DNA from: Deltaproteobacteria bacterium
GTDB lineage: Bacteria; Myxococcota_A; Polyangia; JAAYKL01
DNA length: 37,358 bases
Direction of reading: 5' to 3'
NCBI GenBank assembly: GCA_016936575.1
Contig: JAFGXQ010000074.1
Span: forward strand, 1 to 37,358
Shown here: positions 7,846 to 16,439 of the stretch, piece by piece
Position numbering within the stretch: the first letter of the stretch is position 1
Layout of the letters: every line of letters begins with the position of its first letter
The notes under the pieces: model-generated
What the model saw: only the letters and a program-made list of their open reading frames with translations
Database searches by the model: none
What the model was told of the DNA's origin: nothing
Position numbers and translations under genes: made by a program

Positions 7846-8619
7846 ATGAATCAGACTAAAATAAATCATATCGCGCTATTTTGCATGATCCTGGGTATTG
7901 GGGTATTTATGGTTTCGTGCGATGAATCCGATACTCGGAAAGCAGATACAAAACCCTCGTCCGATGGTGCGGCAGGCAAAGTAACAACGCCCGTTGTGAC
8001 TGACAGCACCCCCAAACTGCTGTTCAGCTGGTTCGAGGAAAATACTGCGAAGACCGCCGTGAGCATTGATGAGATTCCCGACAATGTAAAAAAAGAAGTG
8101 CGGGTTCAGGACCTGAGCATTCCTCCTGAAAAACGCGACCCGTCGTGGATTTTTCTGGCGGATTTAACCCTGAAAAACGCAGCCGGCCGCTATGCGGTGC
8201 GCGCTGTGGAGCGCGATAAATATGAGGCCAAACGACATCCGGCGCAAACACAAACGGCGCAAAAAGCCGACAACTCCTCACAGGTATCGGTTGTGATGTA
8301 TTCCACCCCCCATTGCCCCCATTGCAAGCGAGCAAGGCGATGGTTGCTGGAACAGAAAATTCAATACAAGGAAGTGAATGTTGAAGAAAACGAACAGGCG
8401 GCCGCCGCGCTGGCGCAGAAGGGACTGGCCCAGGGGGCGCCGACATCGGGCGTACCTATGTTTGAAATCAACGGTCATCTTGTTCCGGGGTTTGACCCGA
8501 CGGCGATAAAAAATGCGCTGTCTTTGCCACCGCTTTACAACTCACCGGCGCCTCCCCGGACGCAACCTGTTCCGCCTGCCTCGCCCTCGCCGATTCCTCC
8601 ATCTTCAGTAACCATCTGA
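7846..8619 (+). CDS. Lipoprotein with glutaredoxin domain
   Basis: 257 aa. The signal peptide ends FMVSC, a good lipobox, so the protein should be attached to a membrane on the periplasmic side. Residues about 58-125 form a small domain of unknown function that I believe recurs in envelope glutaredoxins. Residues about 145-225 are a glutaredoxin fold: YSTPHCPHCKRARRWL with a CPHC active site, VNVEEN, and the cis-Pro motif SGVPMFEINGH. A Pro/Ser tail follows. Glutaredoxins normally work in the cytosol with glutathione; an exported CPHC protein more probably acts as a thiol-disulfide exchange or reductase partner of periplasmic proteins. That role is inferred. Confidence 0.88.
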   Translation: MNQTKINHIALFCMILGIGVFMVSCDESDTRKADTKPSSDGAAGKVTTPVVTDSTPKLLFSWFEENTAKTAVSIDEIPDNVKKEVRVQDLSIPPEKRDPSWIFLADLTLKNAAGRYAVRAVERDKYEAKRHPAQTQTAQKADNSSQVSVVMYSTPHCPHCKRARRWLLEQKIQYKEVNVEENEQAAAALAQKGLAQGAPTSGVPMFEINGHLVPGFDPTAIKNALSLPPLYNSPAPPRTQPVPPASPSPIPPSSVTI

Positions 8620-8697
8620 TTCAACGAAACCAATATTTTCATTGGGTCGTTTTTCATGCTATGCTGGCCCGGTAATGACAACACAAAAGGCAATAGC

Positions 8698-9993
8698 ATG
8701 ACAGCGGATACACAAGCGAAAGATCAAATTCACTTTTGGGCGGCGACCGACGTCGGAAAAAAACGCGACCACAATGAGGACAATTTTCTCGTAGATAAAA
8801 ATATGAATCTATTTGTAGTGGCCGACGGCATGGGGGGGCATGCGGCGGGAGAAGTCGCTTCCGGTATCGCAGTGAAATGCATGCGCGACATTGTATCGCA
8901 GAATAAAGACTTGCTCGAAGCATACGAAGAGGGTTCGGCCATGGCCACCAAAAAAGATGTGGCCAACCTGCTGGAGCATGCCGTTCACAAAGCTTGCGAA
9001 GAGATATACGCCATAGGTGAGCGGGAACCCGAAAAGCGCGGTATGGGAACCACACTCTCTTCACTGCTGATTATCAACAAAGACGGTTTTCTGGCGCATG
9101 TGGGCGACAGTCGAATTTACCTGCAGCGGGGCAACCGTGTAATACAGCTTTCCGAGGATCACTCCCTCATCAATGAACTCATTAAACGCGGAAAGCTCAC
9201 CGCCGCTACAGCTGAAAACTCGCCGTACAAAAACGCGGTGACCCGTGCCGTGGGCGTGTATGAAAGCGTTGAAGTGGATACCATGGATTTTGACGTGCTG
9301 CCGGGCGATCAGTTTCTGCTCGCATCGGACGGTCTCACCGGCTACCTGAAAGATGAAGAAATCCCGCCGATTATGCGGCTCGATGAAAACATCAAACACA
9401 TACCATCGGCGTTCATCGACCTGGCCAACGGCAGAGGCGGCAAAGACAATATTACCTGCATTGTGGTGCGCATCAACGATCACGAGGGCAAAGCAGCTGA
9501 ACTGAATCTCGAGATCGATCGCAAAATCGAAACCATCAAACGTATGCCCATTTTCAAATATCTGTCTTACAACGAGCTGATTCAGGTGATGAATATTACC
9601 CAGGTGAAAGCGGTTGCAGCGGGCGAAGCCATTGTGAAAGAAGGCGATGAAGGCGAAGAACTGTACATCGTTCTGGAGGGTTCGGTCCGCGTGCACAAGG
9701 GCGAGGTCGATATTGTCTCGCTTCCGGCCGGTGCGCATTTCGGTGAAATGGCGTTGATTGACAAAGCGCCCCGGTCTGCTGATGTCAGTGCGGAATCCGC
9801 CGGTAAGCTGCTCAGTATCGCCAGAGACGACTTCTTCCAGATTATCAAAAGCGAGCCGCGCATGGCGAACAAACTGCTGTGGAGCTTCCTGCAGGAGCTT
9901 TCCACACGACTTCGAACCACAAACGAAGAATTGAGCGAAGACCGCAAAGACGCACTCGAAGATTTAACCGAAGAGCTGTTTGACATCGACTGA
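8698..9993 (+). CDS. PP2C Ser/Thr phosphatase fused to a cyclic-nucleotide-binding domain
   Basis: 431 aa from the ATG at 8698; an ATG 42 nt upstream is in frame but lies inside the likely promoter, and AAAGG precedes 8698. Residues about 10-265 are a bacterial PP2C (Stp1) domain with the metal-binding motifs [36 protein letters not shown] and GKDNIT. Residues about 285-405 are a Crp-type cNMP-binding domain with a phosphate-binding cassette [16 protein letters not shown] whose Glu and Arg are both present, so ligand binding is plausible. There is no HTH. The protein probably couples cAMP or cGMP level to dephosphorylation of Ser/Thr-phosphorylated proteins. No Ser/Thr kinase is in the window. 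Confidence 0.95.
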   Translation: MTADTQAKDQIHFWAATDVGKKRDHNEDNFLVDKNMNLFVVADGMGGHAAGEVASGIAVKCMRDIVSQNKDLLEAYEEGSAMATKKDVANLLEHAVHKACEEIYAIGEREPEKRGMGTTLSSLLIINKDGFLAHVGDSRIYLQRGNRVIQLSEDHSLINELIKRGKLTAATAENSPYKNAVTRAVGVYESVEVDTMDFDVLPGDQFLLASDGLTGYLKDEEIPPIMRLDENIKHIPSAFIDLANGRGGKDNITCIVVRINDHEGKAAELNLEIDRKIETIKRMPIFKYLSYNELIQVMNITQVKAVAAGEAIVKEGDEGEELYIVLEGSVRVHKGEVDIVSLPAGAHFGEMALIDKAPRSADVSAESAGKLLSIARDDFFQIIKSEPRMANKLLWSFLQELSTRLRTTNEELSEDRKDALEDLTEELFDID

Positions 9994-10047
9994 AGCCGAT
10001 TCACCGGGGCGGCGACTGCGGCCCACTTTGTACGGCGTGGAGTAATT

Positions 10048-10434
10048 ATGCAAAAAGAATCAATCGACACACCGATTATCGTTCACGTAAACGACGTTCC
10101 ATCGTCAGATGTTCCCCGCAGCCCGGGCGCCACCATTCAGGTGATGCTGGGCAACAAAGAAAACATGCCGCGTTTTCATACCCGAATTTTCACATTGCAG
10201 CCGGGAACCGTTATTCCCGCTCATCAGCATGACGTTATCGAACACGAACAGGTAATGCTGGAAGGCACCATGAAGCTGACCGTCGGTGGCGTAGAGCACG
10301 TGGTGACCGCGGGCAACGTGATGTATCTGCCGGCCGGTGTGCCCCATTCATATGAAAACATCGGTGAAGAAATCGTACGTTTTGTGTGCTGTATTCCCGC
10401 AAAACTCCCCTACTCCACAGATTTCACCGACTGA
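10048..10434 (+). CDS. Small cupin-domain protein
   Basis: 128 aa single-domain cupin. Motif 1 (PGTVIPAHQHDVIEHEQVMLEG) supplies the HxH and Glu metal ligands and motif 2 (LPAGVPHSYEN) the last His, so it likely binds a divalent metal. Proteins of this size act as isomerases, small-molecule oxygenases or sensors; the sequence does not tell which. GTGGAG lies ahead of the ATG. It starts 54 nt after the PP2C gene, so co-transcription is possible. Confidence 0.85.
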   Translation: MQKESIDTPIIVHVNDVPSSDVPRSPGATIQVMLGNKENMPRFHTRIFTLQPGTVIPAHQHDVIEHEQVMLEGTMKLTVGGVEHVVTAGNVMYLPAGVPHSYENIGEEIVRFVCCIPAKLPYSTDFTD

Positions 10435-10475
10435 CGATTTCTGTTTTACCGAACGACGGACCACGGATGTGAAAA

Positions 10476-11261
10476 TTGACTGACCCAAACCACACGCCTT
10501 CCGCTGACAACAACGCGCCGCTGCATGTGATTCTGCATATTCCCAAAACCAGCGGAACCACCGTTCGTGAATTTTTAAAGCCGCATTTTCAGAATGACCA
10601 GATGCTCCTGTGCTACGATGCCGAATTGTACCGTACCCAGGCCGCCGGCATCGCCGGGCTGATCACCGAAAAAACCAGGGTGGTTGTGGGGCACTTTCAC
10701 TATGGGTTGCATGCGCATTTGAGTCGCCCGGTTCAATATCATACCATTTTGCGCGACCCGCTCTCCCGACTGATCTCCTTTTATGAGTATACAAAATCTC
10801 GCGACGTTGCGGTGTCCAAGGAGCATAAGCTGGTAACAGCGGCGAAAACGTTTTCCGTCGCTGACTTTTTCGAGATGGTTCCCGAAGTGTACAATGGGCA
10901 GTGCCTGTATCTCTCACCCGATGACCCGGGTAACGTGGATGCGGCGCTGAAGAATTTGTCGACTATGCACTTCGGCATTCAACATTACACTGCAATTTTC
11001 ATTGAAGAACTGGCGCAGACATTCGGCATTCGATCGATTGTTTTTAAAAATAAAAAAGTGCGAAAAACACCCCACTCCATTCCGTCCGACGCGCTTTTTG
11101 CGCTGCAAAAAAAGTGCGCCCTCGACGCCGAACTGTTCGAACGCGCCACCGAACTGTTTCTCAAACAACGAAACCGCACCGCCGACCAACTCAACCGACT
11201 TAATCGCAACATCGAAAAAAAAACCGCCATCCGCAGCTTCCTCCGCGGACTGCATCAGTGA
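10476..11261 (+). CDS. Sulfotransferase-family protein
   Basis: 261 aa, PAPS-dependent sulfotransferase fold. The 5'-phosphosulfate loop is HIPKTSGTT (about residues 22-30) and the 3'-phosphate site is LRDPLSRLISFYEY (about residues 90-103), both in canonical spacing. An in-frame stop (TGA at 10470) lies just upstream, so the start must be TTG at 10476 or an internal codon; the next candidate, GTG at 10527, is too close to the PAPS loop. The TTG start is therefore preferred. The Lys/Arg-rich C-terminal end may be partly disordered. Such enzymes modify polysaccharides or other envelope glycans, in line with the SGNH-like gene that follows. Acceptor unknown. Confidence 0.85.
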   Translation: MTDPNHTPSADNNAPLHVILHIPKTSGTTVREFLKPHFQNDQMLLCYDAELYRTQAAGIAGLITEKTRVVVGHFHYGLHAHLSRPVQYHTILRDPLSRLISFYEYTKSRDVAVSKEHKLVTAAKTFSVADFFEMVPEVYNGQCLYLSPDDPGNVDAALKNLSTMHFGIQHYTAIFIEELAQTFGIRSIVFKNKKVRKTPHSIPSDALFALQKKCALDAELFERATELFLKQRNRTADQLNRLNRNIEKKTAIRSFLRGLHQ

Positions 11262-11344
11262 ATGCAATTGGGCATTACTTTTGTGAAACTAAAAATCTAA
11301 ACTTAATTATACCGAATCCGTTACAAATTAAGTATGATGAATGA

Positions 11345-12067
11345 ATGCTTATCATTCAACGGCTGATGCATTCGTGTTCACGGCTTCTGTTTCATTTGGA
11401 TTCTCCGAAACCGGACGCTGACGTGGACTGGCGCGCGTTTGCCATTCGCGGCTGGGTAGCGAACAATGACCGGGATTGCCGGCTGCTTCTTAATATCTCA
11501 GGACAAATACAGGAATATGAATGGAACGAACCCAGACGCGACGTTGACAAGCATATCGAAGATGTCGCCCCTTCGTTTGTCGGACACGGTTTTCATATCC
11601 CGCTGCAATTCGGCGATATTCATTCTATAGAGGAGATTCGCATCGGTGTGCGCATGTACAATGCTGACAATTGGTTGCTATCGCTGAAACCAACTGAAGC
11701 GATACCTAAAGGCATTCTATTCGGAGGCTCTAATTCCATTATCATCGGAGGGTTCGCAGACGGCCTTCAAAGCAATTTACCCAATCTGAAGAATGTTGCT
11801 GTAGGTACTTCTTCTTCGCTACAGAATCTGTTTGAACTAATCCGACATGGCGACGAAATCGCCAATGCAGATTTTATCATTACCGAATCAAACGTGAATG
11901 ACAGCCTGGCAGCGGCGAAGCTGCAGGACGTGCCGTTTGTTGTGAAAAATGCTGACTGGTACTACCGGGAACTGAGTCGAAGCGGGCTGCCGGTGTTTGT
12001 GTTGATGATGCCGTTGAAACGCGACGGCAGTACCAGAGAAACACCGGAGTTGATTCGGGAAATGTAA
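11345..12067 (+). CDS. SGNH-hydrolase-like protein, probably frameshifted at its 3' end
   Basis: 240 aa as read. Residues about 28-118 look like a beta-sandwich accessory domain (IRGWVAN, then RRDVDKHI and GHGFHIPL), similar in pattern to domains attached to glycan-modifying enzymes. From about residue 123 the pattern KGILFGGSNSIIIGGFADGL, then NVAVGTSSS, then ADFIITESNVND resembles blocks I, II and III of SGNH/GDSL hydrolases. The frame stops at 12067 before the expected C-terminal D..H block. The next frame is open from about 12000 to 12207 and encodes plausible protein there (LFRDAD, FFLDDVIPD), so a one-base shift near 12020-12035 is likely. The 83-nt upstream spacer is AT-rich and no clear ribosome site precedes the ATG. 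Could be a real pseudogene or an assembly error. Confidence 0.6.
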   Translation: MLIIQRLMHSCSRLLFHLDSPKPDADVDWRAFAIRGWVANNDRDCRLLLNISGQIQEYEWNEPRRDVDKHIEDVAPSFVGHGFHIPLQFGDIHSIEEIRIGVRMYNADNWLLSLKPTEAIPKGILFGGSNSIIIGGFADGLQSNLPNLKNVAVGTSSSLQNLFELIRHGDEIANADFIITESNVNDSLAAAKLQDVPFVVKNADWYYRELSRSGLPVFVLMMPLKRDGSTRETPELIREM

Positions 12068-12207
12068 TCGGTCTTCTATTTCGAGATGCCGATGCCTCGT
12101 TGTCAATATCACCTGAACGCACCGCATTCTTTCTCGACGATGTGATTCCAGATGTTGTGCCGTATCTTCACAATCATCAATTTCAATTAAAAGTGCGAAA
12201 TCGGTAG
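12068..12207 (+). pseudogene. Out-of-frame 3' remnant of the SGNH-like gene
   Basis: Codons starting at positions congruent with 12205 stay open across this segment and end on TAG at 12205-12207. The product would read VDSGNVIGLLFRDAD, then FFLDDVIPDVVPYLHNHQF, which looks like a normal protein end and not like shadow translation. It continues where the SGNH-like frame breaks off. Beyond it, 12208-12318 holds no gene that I can see, only the upstream region of the next lipoprotein. Confidence 0.5.
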
Positions 12208-12318
12208 TGAACAGTTCGAAACAGCCATTATTACCACCAAACCCGTTTTGTAGACGATTCATTTGATACGTGGTAGGTAGAATGCAAATCAAAAACCGTT
12301 TTGGAAAGGATGTCGTTT

Positions 12319-12897
12319 ATGAATCGAAAAACTCTCTCAATTTCTATTCTGTTTTGTGCACTCTTCGCCGTTGCGTGTGGTGGACCGAGCCACATGGCGG
12401 AAAGCACCACTGCAATAACCGCCGCTGCCGACAAAGCCACGGTCGTGTTTTATCGTCCGTCATCGTTCGGTGGGGCCATCACCAGCGCGGTATTTGATGT
12501 GACCACTCCCGAAACCCAATTTCTGGGGTCGGTGAAAATGAAAGGAAAAGTGGTTGCACAACTGCCCGCCGGAGAGCATGTCTTCATGGTGTTGGGAGAA
12601 AACGCTGATTTTTCCTATGCCACCCTCGAAGCCGGCAAAATCTATTACATGCGCATCCAGGTGCGGATGGGCGTCATGAAAGCGCGATTCTCGCTGAACC
12701 CCATGGCGAAAAGCATGCTCGCCGAGGCCAAGGCCGATGTGGCGGACTGCACCCGTTACGACAAAACCGCCGAATCTGATGTATGGTTTCAGGAACACCG
12801 CGCCGATGTAGACGACAAGAAAACCCGGTACTACGCAAAATGGATGGAAAAACCTGAATCCGAACGCCCCCGACTGCTCGCCACCGACGGTGAATAA
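12319..12897 (+). CDS. Lipoprotein, DUF2846-like
   Basis: 192 aa. Start chosen at the ATG at 12319 because AAGGA lies 8 nt before it; a TTG 18 nt upstream is also in frame. The signal peptide ends FAVAC, a good lipobox. The body (ATVVFYRPSSFGGAITSAVFDV, then QLPAGEHVFMVLGENADF and TLEAGKIYYMRIQVRMG) has the pattern of the DUF2846 / YcfJ-like lipoprotein fold, a small beta domain in which a substance such as a name, size and value handling segment is not implied; no catalytic residues are evident. A charged C-terminal helix follows. Function unknown; likely outer-membrane or inner-membrane anchored periplasmic protein. Confidence 0.8.
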   Translation: MNRKTLSISILFCALFAVACGGPSHMAESTTAITAAADKATVVFYRPSSFGGAITSAVFDVTTPETQFLGSVKMKGKVVAQLPAGEHVFMVLGENADFSYATLEAGKIYYMRIQVRMGVMKARFSLNPMAKSMLAEAKADVADCTRYDKTAESDVWFQEHRADVDDKKTRYYAKWMEKPESERPRLLATDGE

Positions 12898-13113
12898 CTG
12901 TCCACCCAGCTATCTAGATCGATTCGGAATTCGACTGATCGTTTTCTGCTTGCCCTCACGTCCTTCCGCGGCGTTATCCTCCTCGACAGTGGTCACACTA
13001 CCTTTGTCGTCTGCCTTGTTGAACGCCGCAATTGCTGCGCACAATTACAATCATTCAAAATCCGAACCGGTCTAATATCCATCCCGGGACATGCGTTCCG
13101 GGACGGACACTAT
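12898..13113. other. Gene-free convergent spacer with weak hairpin
   Basis: This 216-nt stretch lies between the lipoprotein and the M48 protease, which converge on it. TCCCGG at 13082-13087 and CCGGGA at 13098-13103 could form a 6-bp hairpin, but no T-run follows on either strand, so it is a weak terminator candidate. A 44-codon minus-strand frame (13044-12910, TTG start, acidic) crosses the spacer without a ribosome site, and I do not call it a gene. Confidence 0.4.
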
Positions 13114-14385
13114 TTAACCTTTTTCGGTCGGATAATTTTTCGTTTCGGCGTGGGTGTCCACCGCTTTCAGCCTTTCGCGTAAAGAGGGGTGAGAATTGTA
13201 GTATCCGCGGTACCAGCGATGGGAGCCGGGGCTCGATAAATTCTGCTTGGTCAGCGTAATCAGGGCATCTTTCAAATCATGACTGTTTTTCACCGCGTCA
13301 ACGGCAAAACGATCGGCGGCGTATTCGTCACGCCTTGAAAACAATCTCGATATAAATCCGAATGGGAACGACACTTCTCCGAACAACAGACCGAATACAA
13401 TTAACGCGGCATATGCGCTCGGAGTCGAAAATCCCAAACCGTGATACATGGCGGGCTGCTGCGACATCCAATATAATGCGCCGAAGACTCCCAACCCCAG
13501 TACGGCCATAGTGGCGAGTCGTTTTTTGATGTGTCCCAACTTGAAATGTCCCAGTTCGTGCGCCAGCACCGCCACCAGGGATGGAATCGAAAGCTTTTCA
13601 ATCAGCGTGTCATACAGTACGATACGACGGGCACTTTTAAAACCGATAATAAACGCATTGGAATGGGCAGAACGTCTGGAACCGTCCATCGCCACTACGC
13701 CTTTTAACGGGAATCCCAGGTTTTGCGCCAGTCCCGATACCGCATCCGACAATTCTTCGCTGACAGGAACAAACTTATTGAACAGCGGCATGATTACCAA
13801 TGGGTATATCCACATCATCAGCAACTGAAATACGAGAATGACGCCGTAAGCGATGAACCACCAGTACGTGGTGGCGCTCATAATCCATAACACCAGTGCG
13901 AGCAGTCCGCCGCCGAGTATCAGACTGATGAACGATTCTTTGAGTTTATCTGCAAAAAAACCGCGTATTGTTTGTTTATTGAATCCGTGTTTCTGCTCTA
14001 TTACAAATGTGAAGTACAGGCTGCTCGGCAGACCCAGCAATGCGCCGGCCCCGCTGACAATGCTGATAAACGCGAGGCCTCGCCACAGCTCCCCCTGGAA
14101 CCAGCTTTGCACCAAACTGTCGAGCCATTCAAAGCCGAACAGAATGAATACCCAGAGCGGAACCATATCAACAAATCGCATCAGCAATCCGAAGCGCATT
14201 TTTTCAGTATTGTAGGCAACGGCCTGCTGAATGGTTTCCAGTGAGACTTTGCCCCGTAAATGTTTGGGAACCTTTTTACCTCGAGTTTTCAGGTGTTTAA
14301 GTTGCAGTATCGCAAGCGTAGTCTCCAGCACCTGATGAATCGCGAATGCCGAAAGAAAAATCCAAGTGTACATGTTGCAGGTCAT
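13114..14385 (-). CDS. M48 zinc metalloprotease, Ste24 / CAAX-prenyl protease type
   Basis: 423 aa multi-pass membrane peptidase. The N-terminal about 200 residues contain membrane helices and match the M48 N-terminal domain (SLYFTFVIEQKHGFN, then the loop TIRGFFADKLKE). The zinc motif HELGHFKLGHIKK gives HExxH, and SRRDEYAADRFAV supplies the third ligand Glu, so the active site is complete. Ste24 enzymes cut C-terminal to prenylated cysteines in eukaryotes; bacterial members are taken to act in membrane-protein quality control, since bacteria lack protein prenylation. AGAAGG lies 8 nt ahead of the ATG. It is followed on the other side by unrelated genes and seems to be transcribed alone. Confidence 0.93.
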   Translation of the reverse strand: MTCNMYTWIFLSAFAIHQVLETTLAILQLKHLKTRGKKVPKHLRGKVSLETIQQAVAYNTEKMRFGLLMRFVDMVPLWVFILFGFEWLDSLVQSWFQGELWRGLAFISIVSGAGALLGLPSSLYFTFVIEQKHGFNKQTIRGFFADKLKESFISLILGGGLLALVLWIMSATTYWWFIAYGVILVFQLLMMWIYPLVIMPLFNKFVPVSEELSDAVSGLAQNLGFPLKGVVAMDGSRRSAHSNAFIIGFKSARRIVLYDTLIEKLSIPSLVAVLAHELGHFKLGHIKKRLATMAVLGLGVFGALYWMSQQPAMYHGLGFSTPSAYAALIVFGLLFGEVSFPFGFISRLFSRRDEYAADRFAVDAVKNSHDLKDALITLTKQNLSSPGSHRWYRGYYNSHPSLRERLKAVDTHAETKNYPTEKG

Positions 14386-14444
14386 AATACGTACCTTCTA
14401 CTACTTTCGGTAATATTGGCCAGTAATATTGAAAGGCGCTGTCG

Positions 14445-14966
14445 CTAATAAATCGCAACCGCCAGCGAAGCGGTGCCGGCATAACAGACTGGCTCGCAGC
14501 CTTCACCGTTGGGATATGAGGTGTCGTAATCGGGCTCTATATACTTCTCTGAAAGAGTATAGTCTTCATATAATACACGTACGATACAGCTGGGCGGCGC
14601 GCCGTTCACATGAAAATGAATCAGCGAGTAGTCTTGCGGATCGATCCACGCGATGAGCTCATCAATATTCGGTCCCGAGCAGTCCATTCCCGCATCCGGC
14701 CGCACCATGTAGCAGTCAATGGCATATTCAGATTCATCCGGTGCGACAATCTCAAATGAGTACATACCTGCAGGGTACTCTTCGGCGTCGGCCAGTAGAA
14801 TATCGAAGTCAAGAGAATGATTGCAGACCTCGACGTTGGCTTCACATCCCTCTGATGCGTCATCCTCGTCGTCGGACGCCGGGTCAGAGTCGAGCACATC
14901 GCAGGGACCCGCACCCATGGCGCAGAATACAAGAACAAAAACGAAAGTTAGTTTGAACCAGTTCAT
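14445..14966 (-). CDS. Secreted Asp/Glu- and Cys-rich protein, unknown function
   Basis: 173 aa from the ATG at 14966. A start 105 nt further upstream is in frame but would run into the end of the receiver-kinase gene and spoil the signal peptide, so I prefer 14966. Residues 1-20 are a signal peptide; the Cys in GAGPC at about residue 23 could be acylated but the preceding residues are not a good lipobox. A short acidic linker (DSDPASDDEDDASEG) leads to a domain with about seven cysteines, probably disulfide-linked (ANVEVCNHSLDFDI, then IDCYMVRPDAGMDC). I do not recognise it. The style, anchor plus acidic linker plus beta-like domain, resembles other surface proteins of Myxococcota-like bacteria. 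Confidence 0.68.
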   Translation of the reverse strand: MNWFKLTFVFVLVFCAMGAGPCDVLDSDPASDDEDDASEGCEANVEVCNHSLDFDILLADAEEYPAGMYSFEIVAPDESEYAIDCYMVRPDAGMDCSGPNIDELIAWIDPQDYSLIHFHVNGAPPSCIVRVLYEDYTLSEKYIEPDYDTSYPNGEGCEPVCYAGTASLAVAIY

Positions 14967-15022
14967 GTATTGGATACTGCCAAGGAATGACCGAAAAAAC
15001 AAAAAAACGGCGGTATTTGCTG

Positions 15023-16321
15023 CTACAAAGAGAGTTCCGCGCCTATCACCGGCAAATCGATTACAAAACACGCGCCCCCGGAAGGCAGATTCGTATGAAA
15101 AATTTTACCGCCATGCTCTTCAACGATGCCGCTGCAGATCGCCAGGCCCAGGCCGGTTCCTTCGCCGGATTCCTTTGTGGTGAAAAACGGATTCCAGATG
15201 CGTTCTTGGTAGCGTTTGGGTATTCCCGGCCCGTTATCGGCAACGACAATCCGCTGATATTGCCCGTTGGGTTTCAGTGATACATCGATTACACTGTCGA
15301 TGCCATCGTTGCGGTCGGTCATGGCGTCCGAAGCATTGACCAGCAAGTTCACAATTACCTGTGTGATTTCCTGTGAATTGATAGTTATGGGCGGAAGCGA
15401 ATCGCAGTCTTTGTTTACCGCCACATGGTATTTCCACTTGTTCCGACTTAGTTCAAGGGCATCATCAATGCACAATTCCACCCGTGCTTCTTTTCGTTCG
15501 GTGGAACCGCGGTGCGCAAACTTCGACAACCCGGCAAGAATGGCGGTAATGGTACTGAGACCTTCAGACGCCGCACTTAAGATTTCATTGAGATTATCCT
15601 GGATCATCTTCAATTTGTTTCGATTGCCTTCATTGGATGAGAGCGCGTACTGAACAGCGTTTAGAATTTCGTCCTGATACCGTTTCAGGATCTGTATGTT
15701 TCCCGAAACATATGCCACCGGATTTTTGATTTCGTGACCGATTCCCGCAGACAGCATCCCGAGGGTGGCCAGTCGTTCCGCGTGGACCAGTTGTTTGGCT
15801 CGGGTACGCGCCAACTCCTCCATCATCTGCGCATATTCGGCGATTTCTTCGTTTTTCAGCGACAGTTCTCGCTCATAGCGCAACAGCCGAACCGCCGCAT
15901 TCATACGAACATTGAATTCAGCCACATTGATGGGCTTGGTTAAGAATTCGTGCGCTCCGGATTCCAATCCTTCGATGATGTCATCAATTTCTGTCTTTGC
16001 AGTGACTAAAACCGTGTATACAAAATGCGGTACCTGTTGTCGAATAAGACGACATAACTCTGTTCCGGAAGTTCCCGGCATTACCCAGTCCAGAAGAGCG
16101 ATGTCCGGTGGACGATCGCTGAGAAGTATTTCCCGCGCTTCATCGCCGTCCTTGACCGTGATCACTTCATATTCTGCCTGATGAAGGGTTTTACTCAGAA
16201 TTCGGCGCGAAGTCGGATCGTCATCGGCCACCAATACCACGACAGGCTCATTCGCTACCGTTCCGGGAGGAATGGTATCTTTCGACTTGTCTAGAAAAAT
16301 CTTTTCGTAGTCGTTGAGCAT
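15023..16321 (-). CDS. Receiver-histidine kinase (response regulator-sensor kinase hybrid)
   Basis: 432 aa soluble protein. Residues about 28-145 are a receiver domain: acidic DDD cluster, phospho-Asp in IALLDWVMPG, Thr/Ala in LVTAKT, and Lys in FLTKPI. A coiled-coil stretch (about 150-190) leads to a HisKA-type dimerisation domain with H-box GIGHEIKNPVAYVSG and a HATPase_c domain with N box NLLVNASDAM, G1 VVADNGPGIP, F box WNPFFTTK and G2 GTGLGLAI. No membrane helix is present. The kinase is probably controlled through phosphorylation of its own receiver. Its promoter overlaps a CRP-type palindrome. No dedicated downstream regulator is adjacent. Confidence 0.93.
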   Translation of the reverse strand: MLNDYEKIFLDKSKDTIPPGTVANEPVVVLVADDDPTSRRILSKTLHQAEYEVITVKDGDEAREILLSDRPPDIALLDWVMPGTSGTELCRLIRQQVPHFVYTVLVTAKTEIDDIIEGLESGAHEFLTKPINVAEFNVRMNAAVRLLRYERELSLKNEEIAEYAQMMEELARTRAKQLVHAERLATLGMLSAGIGHEIKNPVAYVSGNIQILKRYQDEILNAVQYALSSNEGNRNKLKMIQDNLNEILSAASEGLSTITAILAGLSKFAHRGSTERKEARVELCIDDALELSRNKWKYHVAVNKDCDSLPPITINSQEITQVIVNLLVNASDAMTDRNDGIDSVIDVSLKPNGQYQRIVVADNGPGIPKRYQERIWNPFFTTKESGEGTGLGLAICSGIVEEHGGKIFHTNLPSGGACFVIDLPVIGAELSL

Positions 16322-16379
16322 CGGCGACCTATTGCAACCGGTGTAGTGTCATGGTGTACTGCATATATATGATTATCTA

Positions 16380-16408
16380 TTTATAATCCGCCTTCGACTG
16401 TGATTCAA
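16380..16408 (-). promoter_or_regulatory. Sigma-70-type promoter of the receiver-kinase gene
   Basis: On the minus strand TTGAAT (16408-16403) is followed after exactly 17 nt by TATAAA (16385-16380), giving a start near 16373 and a leader of about 50 nt before the ATG at 16321. The -35 hexamer lies inside the CRP-type palindrome. Confidence 0.55.
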
Positions 16409-16414
16409 CTCACA
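16399..16414. promoter_or_regulatory. Perfect CRP-type palindrome
   Basis: TGTGATTCAACTCACA is an exact TGTGA-N6-TCACA site, the consensus of Crp-family regulators that bind cAMP. It is centred near -33 of the predicted start of the receiver-kinase gene and overlaps the -35 element, so a bound regulator there would be more likely to repress than to activate. The flanks (GAC before, ATC after) extend the symmetry by two more pairs. Confidence 0.65.
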
Positions 16415-16439
16415 ATCGTTATTTCGCGATGCACAGCAA

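Noticed and set aside
9061..9738. Minus-strand frame of 225 codons opposite the PP2C gene
   Set aside because: Fully antisense to the PP2C-cNMP gene, with Phe/His/Asp-rich shadow composition and no promoter or ribosome site.
12910..13044. 44-codon minus-strand frame, acidic
   Set aside because: TTG start, no ribosome site, no known pattern. The composition is somewhat protein-like, but evidence is too thin to call a gene.
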